Source: Stropharia rugosoannulata (taxonomy: Eukaryota; Basidiomycota; Agaricomycetes; Agaricales; Strophariaceae). From it: a stretch of 64,000 nt of DNA. The notes beneath the pieces are model-generated. The model was not told the origin of the DNA. It did not search any database and was given only the letters and a program-made list of their open reading frames with translations. Numbering within the stretch: the first letter of the stretch is position 1; each line of letters starts with the position of its first letter. The stretch lies in the NCBI GenBank assembly GCA_028532985.1, contig JANCIK010000006.1, positions 2,666,001 through 2,730,000 of the forward strand, read 5' to 3'. This document shows positions 28,374-38,449 of this stretch, piece by piece. The position numbers were made by a program, and so were the translations under genes.

Positions 28374-29940
28374 ATGGAGTCTGAATTCCTCGATCTGAAG
28401 GGCAACATCCTGACTCCCACTTCTGGGCCCGAGTTTACCAAGGCTCTTGAACGCAACTCTCTCCTCTCGGTCCAGCATCCCAAATACATCCTTGTCCCGG
28501 AGGCATTTACTGACATTCCGCCTATTCTTGAGTACGCGAAAGCACAGAGGCCCGCGCTGCCCGTGGCCGTCAAAGGAGGCGGCGCTCATTCGAGCACATG
28601 GGCAGGCACCAAAGGGGGTATCGTCATCGACCTTGCCCGCCTCAACGCTGTCCAGGTGGCCGAGGATGGCCGCAGCGTCGTCGTGCAAGGAGGAGCGCTC
28701 TGGGGAGATGTTTACGCCGCCTGTAAGGAAGCACAGGTTGACGTAGTCGGCGGACCGTTTTGGTTCGTCGGTGTCGGTGGATACCTGACTGGCGGTGGAT
28801 ACAGCCCTTTCTCCCCTCAGCGCGGTTTGGCAATCGACAATATTATCTCTGCAAAAGTGATCCTCGCAGACGGCCGCATTGTGCGCACAAGCGCTACCAA
28901 AGAGCCTGATCTCTTTTGGGCAATCCGTGGTGGGTATTTACATTTTATTGATTTGAAATTTCGATGATGCTAAGTGATACACAGGGGGAGGAAACCAGTT
29001 CGGAATCGTTGTCGAATACACTCTCAAGGCATTCCCAGCGGCAGGTCCATTTACAGTTGGCGTATTGGCTTATCCTGGAAGCCAAATTGAGCATGTTTTG
29101 AAGACAGTTCAGGTTCGCTTGAATGCTTACCGCTCTTGTTCAGTGGAGTTAATAAAAATATCTAGGAATGGAAGCAAACATATACTCCCAGGGAGAAACT
29201 CAACATCACGTTTGCGCGTCCAGGTCCTTCATTCGCGCCTGTTGTGACCATCTTGCCATGGGTTTCAGAGGATGCTGGCGGCCGTTCGAAAAACGTCCTT
29301 GCGCCTTTCCGCGAGTTACAGCCCGTGCGCGACACATGCGGTCCTGTTCCTGATATGCTCGCTGTATCCCATGCTCTCGACGGCCTATTCGCCGCAGCTC
29401 CCCCGCGACTGTGTATCCGTGGGGCCCTTGTAGAAGATCTCTGGGACGACATGATTTTGGGCCTGTGGGAGCGCTGGCTTGCATTCACGGAAGAGCATGA
29501 AGATGCACGCTCAACGACCGTCTTGTGGGAGCTTGCAGGCGCGGATAAGATTGCACAAGTCGGAGTAGACGAGACGGCATTCCATGCCAGGACACCGCAC
29601 TATTGGGTTGCAATTCAAGGCCGGTGAGTTGACTCTGGGCCTGAAGCTGGAAGAAATAGGCGTGTTCATTTCGTTCTTTAGCTCGACAACAGAACAAGGC
29701 GTTGCTGATATGCGCGCCTTCACCGCGTCAGCGACAGCATATATCAACCAGACAAACCGGTCGAAAACAGGCAGAAGTCCGGGATACTTCCTCAACTTTG
29801 CGCAGGGCGACGAGCGAATCGAAGAAGTCCATGGGCCCAACCTTCCGCGTCTCCGCAAGCTGAAGGCGAAGTACGACCCGAAAAAGTTGTGGAGTACCGG
29901 ATGTACTATTGAGCCAGACTTTCATGTTGCTCGTAACTGA
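28374..29940 (+). CDS. FAD-linked oxidase, berberine-bridge-enzyme-like
   Basis: It starts at ATG 28374 (MESEFLDLKGNILTPT) and stops at TGA 29938-29940. Three introns (near 28931, 29113 and 29624) join in frame. The FAD-binding PCMH domain shows HPKYILVPEAFTDIPPILEY, the FAD-linking VKGGGAHSSTWAG with its His, RSVVVQGGALWGDVYA, VGVGGYLTGGGYSPFSPQRGL, and LFWAIRGGGNQFGIVVEYTL. The BBE tail motif is SPGYFLNFAQGDE followed by LRKLKAKYDPKKLW. No signal peptide is seen, unlike secreted members, and the segment usually carrying a second covalent Cys reads GGPFWFVGVGG, so flavin may be linked only through His. Related enzymes act in natural-product pathways. Confidence 0.88.
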
Positions 29941-30412
29941 GGACTTAAGGCTGAGACGGATGAATGTTTGATACGAGCATCGGAGCAAGATACGAGTCAT
30001 GTATATGTCCTGAATGGTGGAAACGAAAGAGTGTATATTTTGAAATTGACAGCGCCTAATATGACAGCCTACATGATTTGATCCGACATTGAGGCATAAC
30101 ATCGGGTATTTGCAGGTTACAGTTTGGTTACAGGCAATTCTAATGTTGGAGGTGAGCGTTAGGAGTAACTTAGGACCCAAGGTCGCGTCTGTGATTATTA
30201 AAATACAGTTTTATTATTAATCGACTAGGTATCGCCTCCGGCGATTAGGCCTTGCTAGTCTGCTTAAGTAATAGGCTTGAGTAACAAATACTAAGACGAT
30301 GTAACGACCAACGATGCGGGAGAGTAGTAGGCACGCCGCACAGCCAAGCAGAATATTTAGATGATTTATATAGATAGATGATTTAGAAGGGATGCACTAC
30401 TTAGTACATATG

Positions 30413-30602
30413 CTCTCCGTATAGATAATATTTGGCGATGTTTGATTCCAAGATCACAGACGATGGCGAGAGAAACGAGGTTGTCCGTATAAGATCGTAT
30501 TTGGCAGTGTTTGATTCTAAGATCACAGACGGATGGTCAGAGAAACGAGGTTGTCCGTATAAGATCATATTTGGCAGTATTTGCTTCTAAGATCACAGAC
30601 GA
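30413..30602. repeat. Tandem repeat, 69-70 bp unit, about 2.7 copies
   Basis: Copy 1 runs 30429-30497 and copy 2 30498-30567. A partial third copy runs from 30568 to about 30602, and a partial unit end sits before copy 1. Shared words include GATCACAGACG and GAAACGAGGTTGTCCGTATA. Copies differ by a few substitutions and one indel. Confidence 0.85.
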
Positions 30603-30722
30603 AACATTAGGCTCGCGACCACCCGTTACCTGCCGACTTGCCGAAGTTACCGTCAGGTAACGGCTGGGAGTTACGGGCGCGATTTAGCACAGTCACGTTT
30701 TGTCACGTCGGACTTAGAGAAA

Positions 30723-30926
30723 TTACAAGTCTCGATACTCTATATCTACCCCACACTCGTCCTCTGCATCATCATCGTCTTCTCCCTCTGCCGCCTCACT
30801 TCCAGACTCATCTTCCTCAATCTCTTCCATGTATACATTAACAGTATCCATGTTAAAAGCCACATCTTCTATTGAGCATGGAAGTGTCGGCACCTTGTTG
30901 TTTTCAGTTGTTCCTTTAATGCCCCG
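30723..30926 (-). pseudogene. Orphan coding-like fragment with acidic C terminus
   Basis: A minus-strand frame of 67 codons without a start at its 5' end reads through PTLPCSIEDVAFNMDTVNVY, then an Asp/Glu-rich tail (EGEDDDDAEDECGVD) and a stop at 30723-30725. Upstream on the same strand (about 31140-31210) another frame (EKKRLDCNDETCIQKDFEWE) looks coding-like but is broken by stops. I infer a degraded exon of a lost gene or mobile element; family unknown. Confidence 0.35.
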
Positions 30927-31654
30927 TCATTATCCTAGACATTCACATTACACTTATTTGCATTCAACTCCTCAATATCTTCCTTACCAGAATTACTACT
31001 TGTCATCCTTCAATACACCCGGCATGCAGCCCTATATAGTATACACCATATCATTATTCTTACAACACTAATACACCTAGCACTAGCATTCAATTAATTA
31101 CCTAGTTCTGGTCCTATCATTGATGTTCCCACTCAAAATCCTTTTGTATACAAGTTTCATCATTACAATCCAGCCTCTTCTTCTCGGTAGTTCAATTCAG
31201 TCAACAGTTTTATATTCATTTTCTATTGAAAATATCTTTTGTATACATTACAAAGCCAAATCATGACTGATATTGTGTAATTAGATGTTTGTGATCAGAG
31301 AATGTCGCCACCAATCCTCTTCTCAACGTGCGGTTTGCTTAAATTTCACTAAGTCCGAGTCACGCTTTGGGGAACCCCATCAAAACATCACCGCTGCTCC
31401 CAGTCCCTATGCGGTGAAGCGCCTTTTCGCACTCCGAAGCCTTTTTTGGACGACATTGCACTTGTTTGATATCGGCCACTCGGCATCTTCTGTGCACGCC
31501 CCGGTAGCAAAAAGCACGAATAGCGAACCGCATAGGGCACTGGTAGCGAGTCTAACGAAACATTTGCACGAGAGTAAACTGACGACGAAACTACTATATA
31601 TGGTGAATTCCCACCTCGGGGAACCTTACTTTTCAAGCAAGGCCATAAATAAAA

Positions 31655-33868
31655 ATGAATATCGGCAAATTGCTGGACCGTAACCTACCTTGTCCCTTGC
31701 CATCAACTTGCCACTGCGGCCAGACTTGCCTGACGCTCAGCAAGTATCAATTTAGAATGCAACAAGCTCCCAGCGGTGTGTCGACTTTTTTGGGAGAGGA
31801 AGCTGCGCATGCAGCGGCTCAAAGCAAAGTTGAGGCGCACCGAGCGACCATCGCGTCTCTGAACGCGGAAATTCAGAAACTACACGCACACATGAACTCG
31901 TGCCTACCCGTAGCCCAGCTTCCCGACGAGGTGCTATGTGTCATCTTTCAAATCTTGCAGGAAGACGAGTTCCCGTCCAACAGCCGGGACAAACGCGATG
32001 TCGACCCCCACGAATCCCCGTTCACCTGGATAAGGGTAACACATGTGTGCCGTCGCTGGCGCGCCGTAGCCCTCGCAGCACCTCTGTTGTGGGTCCAGCC
32101 AGTCATGAAAAATGTTTGCTGGGCAGAGATTATGATGGAACGGTCGAAGAACATGCCGCTTGTGGTCAGAGTCAGCCTTGGTGAAGGCGCCTACGGTGTG
32201 CTCGACTCGTGTACTACGAAGGAAATCGAGGCCCTCCGACGATGTCTTGGTGCTGATCAGCACTTGAAGCGCATCAAATATCTGTCAATTGTTAACTTGC
32301 ACTGTTTTCTTGATGGACTCTGGAACATGGCCGCCTTGCCCATCAGGGTGCCGCACTTGGAATCTTTGCGGCTTGTTGGCCAAACCCGAGAGAATTTTAA
32401 CCACATCGCGCTGCGCGCTGATACAGATGCTCTCATTCTACCCTCGGAAAGCTTGCGCCGAGTCGAATTGTCGCGTATGAATGTACTATGGGAGTCACCC
32501 CTCTTCAATCACCTAACTCATCTCAAGTTGTCCCATATCGCCGCACCTGAACCCTCACCTTTCTTTGCCGTCCTGAAAAAATTAGCACCGCATCTTCGCG
32601 TTTTACATCTTCGCCATAGCTTACCGATTCTAGGTGATATTGAGTTCGTCGAACCATACCAATCACCGCGTGTTCATTTTGAACATCTTACTCAACTACT
32701 CGTCTCCGGAAAAGTTCCAGAAGTGACTGGTTTCTTCTTAAGCATCTCCTTCCCCACAACTACTACTTTCTACCTCTCACTTACTATGCAAAAATTACAA
32801 GAAGAACAATTGTCGACATTATTCCCAATTTTGGGTTGTGCGTACACAACTTCCCTTGCCAATGTGAACTTTCGGACCTTTGTTGTCGATCACTACCCGT
32901 CTTCCGAGTCCCTCAGAATCCAATTACATAGAGAAGCATTCGAAACCTACGCCACCAAATCCCAGTGGAGTGTGTGCTTCAAATGTACTGATTCAAGTGT
33001 TTCCCGGTCTCTCCAGTACGGATCCGCCATCAAGATCTTTGACTCCAGCGGCATCGTGAATATGCACTCTATCTCGCATCTTCACCTAGATCGAGCAAGA
33101 CTACCATACAATGTCCTGAAAACGAGGCTTGGCAGGTTGGACGGCATCTCTTTCATTAGGGTGATTGGCTGGAGTCACCATCCCAACGACGTACCGCGCG
33201 CTCTATCTCGGTCCTTTGATTTACATGCAAAGAGGGTTATTACATTCCCTGGGCTCAAAACGATTCATTTTGAGCGCGTCAAATTCGAGCATTCGAATAA
33301 GGAGCTGCAAATTGACGACACTTACGACATGAACTTTGAGATGCTAAAAACCTGTCTTTCCCAGAGAACCAACGCGGGGGCCCCAATCAGACGTCTTTTC
33401 ATTACCAAGTGCTACTGTGTCGAAGAGGCCGATGTTATTCACTTACGGGAAATAGTTGAAGATGGCCATGTCGTTTGGGACGAGTATGACTGGTCCACAT
33501 ATCAGTTCAACGATGCTACTTCCTTTCACCTGCATAGCACGGACATGACGGTAGATGACAGGCACGACGACCTGTATATCCCATCAGAAGGAGACACGAC
33601 CGACAGTGATGACGACGAAGACTATGACGAAGCTGCCTACTCAGAAGAAAATTATAAGTTGGATATGGACAGAAATGAAGAAGACTATTTGGACTTGTTG
33701 GAAAGCACTGAAGGACAAAGTACCGATAGCTCAGAGGATAGCACCGAAGAAAGCAGCTCGACAGAAAATGAGGACTTCCAAGACGAAGTCCTGGACGAGT
33801 TTGAAGAGATTCTGGATCACATCGGCTTTGATGAGGATGAGAATGATGAATTCTCTGAATACTTTTAG
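31655..33868 (+). CDS. F-box-like protein, array copy 1
   Basis: This is an uninterrupted frame of 737 codons. By comparison with copies 2 and 3, the likelier start is ATG 31757 (MQQAPSGVSTFLGEE, 703 residues). An N-terminal helix (AHRATIASLNAEIQKLHAHM) leads into an F-box-like domain (CLPVAQLPDEVLCVIFQILQ, then WIRVTHVCRRWRAVALAAPLLW). A long LRR-like region follows, and then a markedly acidic tail of about 130 residues (DSDDDEDYDEAAYSEE...). It is presumed to be an SCF ubiquitin-ligase adaptor; Skp1 binding is a family inference. The C-terminal tail is longer than in copies 2 and 3. It heads a tandem run of four same-strand paralogs. Confidence 0.82.
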   Translation: MNIGKLLDRNLPCPLPSTCHCGQTCLTLSKYQFRMQQAPSGVSTFLGEEAAHAAAQSKVEAHRATIASLNAEIQKLHAHMNSCLPVAQLPDEVLCVIFQILQEDEFPSNSRDKRDVDPHESPFTWIRVTHVCRRWRAVALAAPLLWVQPVMKNVCWAEIMMERSKNMPLVVRVSLGEGAYGVLDSCTTKEIEALRRCLGADQHLKRIKYLSIVNLHCFLDGLWNMAALPIRVPHLESLRLVGQTRENFNHIALRADTDALILPSESLRRVELSRMNVLWESPLFNHLTHLKLSHIAAPEPSPFFAVLKKLAPHLRVLHLRHSLPILGDIEFVEPYQSPRVHFEHLTQLLVSGKVPEVTGFFLSISFPTTTTFYLSLTMQKLQEEQLSTLFPILGCAYTTSLANVNFRTFVVDHYPSSESLRIQLHREAFETYATKSQWSVCFKCTDSSVSRSLQYGSAIKIFDSSGIVNMHSISHLHLDRARLPYNVLKTRLGRLDGISFIRVIGWSHHPNDVPRALSRSFDLHAKRVITFPGLKTIHFERVKFEHSNKELQIDDTYDMNFEMLKTCLSQRTNAGAPIRRLFITKCYCVEEADVIHLREIVEDGHVVWDEYDWSTYQFNDATSFHLHSTDMTVDDRHDDLYIPSEGDTTDSDDDEDYDEAAYSEENYKLDMDRNEEDYLDLLESTEGQSTDSSEDSTEESSSTENEDFQDEVLDEFEEILDHIGFDEDENDEFSEYF

Positions 33869-33967
33869 TTGTGTAAGACGGGTTCACTGGGGAATGACGA
33901 CAATGACTGTTGGTTCGGGATTTCCACATTCCTTGTTTTCAGCATCGATGATTGTGCATAAGCACTC

Positions 33968-33975
33968 TATAAATA
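33968..33975 (+). promoter_or_regulatory. TATA box in a conserved core promoter, F-box copy 2
   Basis: TATAAATA starts 146 bases before ATG 34114. It sits in a block CTATAAATAGAGTAGAT followed by CCACACACCA and CCACAAAG that recurs before copy 3. Confidence 0.7.
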
Positions 33976-34113
33976 GAGTAGATGTTAACCACACACCATC
34001 CACAAAGCGTTGTTTAACTCTTTCTCAGCTACTCAAAAGGTCACCTAATTCCCACTGCATCCTACCACCTGTACTGAACTTTTACGCCTATCACCAGCGG
34101 AATTTTGGCTCAA

Positions 34114-35946
34114 ATGCAGGCATTCTATGGCAGTGCGCCTCTAAAAGATAGCGAGAAATATAGAATTGCTCAGCTTAAGGTCAAGGCCCTGTATGCGGAA
34201 ATCCAACAACTACACTCGTATATGAATAGGCTTATTCCAGTTTCACGCCTTCCTGAAGACATACTGCAGCTCATCTTCAAAATATTGCAAGAGGCCGAGA
34301 GCGGCAGCCAGTACGAATGTGATGTTGAACCCGACCTATCCCCGTCTAACTGGATGTCTGTTACGCATGTGTGCAAACGCTGGCGCGTCGTCGCTCTGGG
34401 GGCTCCCCTCTTATGGATGCAGCCCCTTATGTCTAATATATGCATGACAGAGACTATGCTGGCTCGCTCCAAAAACGCTCCGCTCACAATCAGGGCCAAA
34501 ATAGGTGACGGACGATATGGCCTCAAATTGTCGTACAGTACAGTAGAGATCGAGTCACTCCGTGCATGCTTCTCGAATCCACGACACCTTGAGCGCATAC
34601 TGTCTTTGTCCATATCAAACATAGATGATATCTTAGATGGACTATGGTGCATACCCGCTTTGCCCATTAACCTGCCCCAGTTGGGGTCTTTACGACTGGT
34701 TGGTCGTCCGGACACCTCTTCCTCCAAACTCGCCAATCCTGACTTGCTCATTATGCCAACACGCAGTTTGCGCAAAATCGAATTTTCGAATGTGAACGTG
34801 CTCTGGGCATCCCCTCTCTTCAACAATCTTACTCATCTCACGTTAGACCGGACCATTCCAAATAAATCCACTGACATGTTCTTAATGCTCGAAAGACTAG
34901 CGCCACGCTTGCTAGTGCTACATCTTTCGAATACCTTTCGATTGGTCCCGCATGATGCACAAACCCCATACCATTCCTCACGCATTGGCTTCAAACGTCT
35001 CAATGAATTAACTGTGCACGCCGAGTTCTCTGAACTGGTCTGCTTCTTCCTCAGCATTTCCATTCTTCCATCGACCATCACTCACATTAGAATCACTTAT
35101 CGCCTAAGATATGAATACTTGTTGGATCTTTGGAGTGTCTTGGGTTGCTCTTACACCCCCCCACTTTCCACCGTGCCGTTTAAATCCCTTGTCGTTGTGA
35201 AAAACCACCTCGATTCCAATTCCCTCTCACTACAATTCCATAGAACGGCCATGGAAACGCCTTTAAGCAAAGCTCAATGGACCCTCTATCTCGAGAATGA
35301 CAAAACATTATTCCCGTTCCCCGTTGAAATGATCTTCAGGTCGCTTCACACAAGTGGCATTTTTTATATGCAACTAATTTCTCATCTGCACCTAAGTCTC
35401 CCAAGCGCAGACCCTCACTCACTGGCGACGAGCATCTTTATGCTGGATGGTGTAACTTTTCTTAAATTGAATGGTTGCACAGCAAGTTACATAGCGCCCG
35501 AAGTATTACGCGGACTAGCCTATCGGAAATCATGCCCGGATGGGCTGCGCCGCTTCTCTTTACCCCTGCTCAACACAATACACTTTGAAGATGGTGACTG
35601 CGTTGTGGAGGAGATAGAAGATTGTTTGGTCAAACGAGCTAAAGATGGACTTGTAGTCCAACAACTCTCGTTTCTCAGATGTAATGTGGCAGAAGAGGAG
35701 GTAGCTCACTTACGTGAAATAACGGGAGGTGAAGTGTTCTGGGATGAAGAGCACGATACGCCATATGTTCCTTCCGAGGGAGATGATACTGATACCGACG
35801 AAGAGAGCGACGACGACGATGACAACTATAGATCTGATAATAGTGACTATACCAATGGAGCTTCCCAGGAATACGACGTAGAACATATGGACGCCGTGAT
35901 AAACGAGTTCAGAGAGGAACTGCAGCGCAAGTTGAAGGTCTTATAA
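34114..35946 (+). CDS. F-box-like protein, array copy 2
   Basis: A single-exon frame of 610 codons starts at ATG 34114 (MQAFYGSAPLKDSEKYRIAQ). It has the same architecture as its neighbours: a short helix, an F-box-like segment (PVSRLPEDILQLIFKILQ, WMSVTHVCKRWRVVALGAPLLW), an LRR-like body with the family signature LTIRAKIGDGRYGLK, and an acidic tail (DTDTDEESDDDDDN). It is closest to copy 3, with long near-identical stretches, so the two likely arose by a recent tandem duplication. It is a presumed SCF adaptor; the target is unknown. There is no sign of decay. Confidence 0.85.
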   Translation: MQAFYGSAPLKDSEKYRIAQLKVKALYAEIQQLHSYMNRLIPVSRLPEDILQLIFKILQEAESGSQYECDVEPDLSPSNWMSVTHVCKRWRVVALGAPLLWMQPLMSNICMTETMLARSKNAPLTIRAKIGDGRYGLKLSYSTVEIESLRACFSNPRHLERILSLSISNIDDILDGLWCIPALPINLPQLGSLRLVGRPDTSSSKLANPDLLIMPTRSLRKIEFSNVNVLWASPLFNNLTHLTLDRTIPNKSTDMFLMLERLAPRLLVLHLSNTFRLVPHDAQTPYHSSRIGFKRLNELTVHAEFSELVCFFLSISILPSTITHIRITYRLRYEYLLDLWSVLGCSYTPPLSTVPFKSLVVVKNHLDSNSLSLQFHRTAMETPLSKAQWTLYLENDKTLFPFPVEMIFRSLHTSGIFYMQLISHLHLSLPSADPHSLATSIFMLDGVTFLKLNGCTASYIAPEVLRGLAYRKSCPDGLRRFSLPLLNTIHFEDGDCVVEEIEDCLVKRAKDGLVVQQLSFLRCNVAEEEVAHLREITGGEVFWDEEHDTPYVPSEGDDTDTDEESDDDDDNYRSDNSDYTNGASQEYDVEHMDAVINEFREELQRKLKVL

Positions 35947-36082
35947 GTAATAAGCTGTTAGTTGAGTCGTCCCTGTTGCGCATTACATGTGTAGGGCTGC
36001 TATAATTATTCTACTTACTATTTTAACACCTCATGTACGTAGCATCGACAAATGGCTCTCGTGACAGAAATTGCAGTGCTGC

Positions 36083-36090
36083 TATAAATA
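36083..36090 (+). promoter_or_regulatory. TATA box in a conserved core promoter, F-box copy 3
   Basis: TATAAATA lies 144 bases before ATG 36227, inside the same block of about 50 bases found before copy 2. Confidence 0.7.
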
Positions 36091-36226
36091 GAGTAGATCT
36101 TACCCACACACCAGCCACAAAGAGGAGTCATTGTTGAAGCTTCAGCTTCAACCCTTCTCTCTACTGCCCACAACGCCGCGATATTCCAACCGCATCCCAT
36201 CACCTACACTGAGCTCCCGTCTCAAA

Positions 36227-38056
36227 ATGCAGACATTCCATGGCAGCCTTGCTCTGCACGACAAAGAAAATTATAGAATTGCCCAGCGCAAGGTCAAGAG
36301 CCTGTATTCGGAAATCCAGAAACTACATAAATGCATGAATGGGCTGGTTCCAATCTCACGCATTCCTAACGAAATATTGGAGATCATCTTCGAAAAGCTA
36401 CAAGAGCCAGAGAGCGATGTCGAGCCTGACGAATCCCCGTTTTCCTGGATCTCCGTTACGCATGTGTGCAGCCGCTGGCGTGCCGTCGCCTTGCACGCTC
36501 GCACTCTATGGGCGCAGCCCTTCATGTCGAATATATCCATGGCGGAGACTATGTTGGATCGCTCCAAAGATGCTTTGCTCACAATCAGGGCCAAAATAGG
36601 CGACGGACGATACGGCCTCAAGTCGTCCTACAGCACCGTAGAGATCGAGGCACTCAGCGCATGCTTCTCGGATCCACGACACCTTGAGCGCATAAGGTCT
36701 CTGTCCATTTCAAACATAGACAACACCATGATCGGACTGCGGGAAATGCCCGCCTTGCCCATTAACCCGCCCAAATTGGAGTCTTTACGACTGATTGGTC
36801 GTCCGGACATCCCTCCCACCAAGCGCGCTTGTCCTGACTTGCTCGTTATACCAACATACAATTTGCGCGAAATCGAATTTTCGAACGTGAAAGTTATCTG
36901 GACATCCCCTCTGTTCCAGTACCTTACTCATCTCAAGTTAGACCATACTGTTCCGGATGAATCCTTTGAGATGTTCTTAGTGCTCAAAAGACTAGCACCG
37001 CGCCTGCTGGTGCTACATATCTCCAATAGCCTCCCAATAGTTACAAATGATGAATGGACCCCATACCACTCCCCACCCATCAACTTCGAACACCTCAATG
37101 AATTACTTGTGTCCACGGAGATATCTGAAATGATTTGTTTCTTCCTCAGCATTTGTATCCTTCCATCAACTATAGTCAATCTCAGAATTGCTCCTCGCAC
37201 AGATGCACAGCACATACTCAAATTGTTTATGAATTTGGGCTCTGGTTACACACCACCACTTTCCACCGTGGACTTTCGATCTCTTATCGTTACGGATAAC
37301 TACCTCAATAATAATACCAACTGCCTCTCATTGCAATTTTATACAAAGGCTATGGAAAAAATCTCACCGAACGCTCAGTGGAGCCTTTATTTTGAGTACT
37401 CGAAACATTTTCCTCTCCAAGTTGAATCGATCTTCAGGTCACTTCATATCAGTCGCCTTTTGAACATACAAGGGATTTCTCACTTTCACTTAAACCTCCC
37501 AAAAACAGATCATCACGCACTAGGAAGCACCCTTTTTACGCTGGATGGTGTAACTTTTCTTAAAGTGTACAGACACACATCCATGGCCAACGCAGTCTCA
37601 AGTGCACTGGCCCAGACCTGTCGGCCAGACTCGGATAGGAAGATCCCTTTACCCTGTCCCTCACTCAGTACAATACATTTTGAGGATGTTGTGTGCGACT
37701 TGGGAGCATTGGAACGTTGCCTGGTCAAACGAGTCGAGTATGGGCTTGCAATACAACGACTGTCAATTTCTAGGTGCCATGGAGTGAAAGAAGACGACCT
37801 ACCCCCCCTGCGAGAAATCATTATTGGAGGTGAAGTCTTCTGGGATGAAAACGACTGGTCCACCTATAGGTTTAAAGATGCCACTAGTTATCACTTGCAC
37901 AAAACCGAGATGTTTAATGACAAACATGATATGTCATATGTTCCTTCCGAAGAGGATGATACCGATACTGATGAAGAGAGCGACGACGACGAAGATAACG
38001 GAGAAGACATGATAAATGAGATCAGGGAGGAACTGGAGCGTCTGAAGGCTTCATAA
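36227..38056 (+). CDS. F-box-like protein, array copy 3
   Basis: A single-exon frame of 609 codons starts at ATG 36227 (MQTFHGSLALHDKENYRIAQ). The frame is open upstream to 36131, but alignment with copy 2 favours 36227. The F-box-like region is PISRIPNEILEIIFEKLQ with WISVTHVCSRWRAVALHARTLW. The body shares LLTIRAKIGDGRYGLK, an LERIRSLSISN segment and PHLE-like ordering with the other copies. The tail carries the WSTYRFKDATSYHLHKTEM segment, shared with copies 1 and 4 but lost from copy 2, then DDTDTDEESDDDEDN. The function is presumed to be ubiquitin-ligase substrate recognition. Confidence 0.85.
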   Translation: MQTFHGSLALHDKENYRIAQRKVKSLYSEIQKLHKCMNGLVPISRIPNEILEIIFEKLQEPESDVEPDESPFSWISVTHVCSRWRAVALHARTLWAQPFMSNISMAETMLDRSKDALLTIRAKIGDGRYGLKSSYSTVEIEALSACFSDPRHLERIRSLSISNIDNTMIGLREMPALPINPPKLESLRLIGRPDIPPTKRACPDLLVIPTYNLREIEFSNVKVIWTSPLFQYLTHLKLDHTVPDESFEMFLVLKRLAPRLLVLHISNSLPIVTNDEWTPYHSPPINFEHLNELLVSTEISEMICFFLSICILPSTIVNLRIAPRTDAQHILKLFMNLGSGYTPPLSTVDFRSLIVTDNYLNNNTNCLSLQFYTKAMEKISPNAQWSLYFEYSKHFPLQVESIFRSLHISRLLNIQGISHFHLNLPKTDHHALGSTLFTLDGVTFLKVYRHTSMANAVSSALAQTCRPDSDRKIPLPCPSLSTIHFEDVVCDLGALERCLVKRVEYGLAIQRLSISRCHGVKEDDLPPLREIIIGGEVFWDENDWSTYRFKDATSYHLHKTEMFNDKHDMSYVPSEEDDTDTDEESDDDEDNGEDMINEIREELERLKAS

Positions 38057-38449
38057 ACTAAGCCGTTATCTGTGTAACGGTAGCTACTCTTGTATTTAAT
38101 CAGCTATGTTGCATACACCATGTAAACTTGATGATTATGGGCCTTGCAAGTGCCCATTCGACGGAAACATGTCTTTATTTATAAATCTGACGAGACGCTA
38201 TAAAAATGTACCCAATAGGCTACCCTCATACAGATAACTTCCATGCCCATTTAGACTTCCTGAGTCCGCGTTGACGATTTTATGTCTGATCGATACCGGT
38301 AGCAATCAAATTAGTTCTATAAATAGATAAGCGCAAAACTGGAGGTTGTCGTTGTTTATGACTTTTAACCAGGTTGCCACAGGGCCACCATATTCACAAA
38401 AAAATCACTCTTCCACATAAAACATCAAATCCAACCAATATTTTATTTC
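38057..38449. other. Spacer between array copies 3 and 4
   Basis: 393 bases. CTATAAATAGATAAG near 38317 resembles the TATA block of copies 2 and 3 but has lost the downstream CACACACCA part. Confidence 0.55.

Larger units (their letters stand above)
29941..31654. other. Gene-poor region with tandem repeats and an orphan frame
   Basis: About 1.7 kb between the BBE-like gene and the F-box array. It holds the tandem repeat at 30413-30602 and the acidic minus-strand frame at 30723-30926 (both listed). The remainder is AT-rich with no supported gene. Confidence 0.5.
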
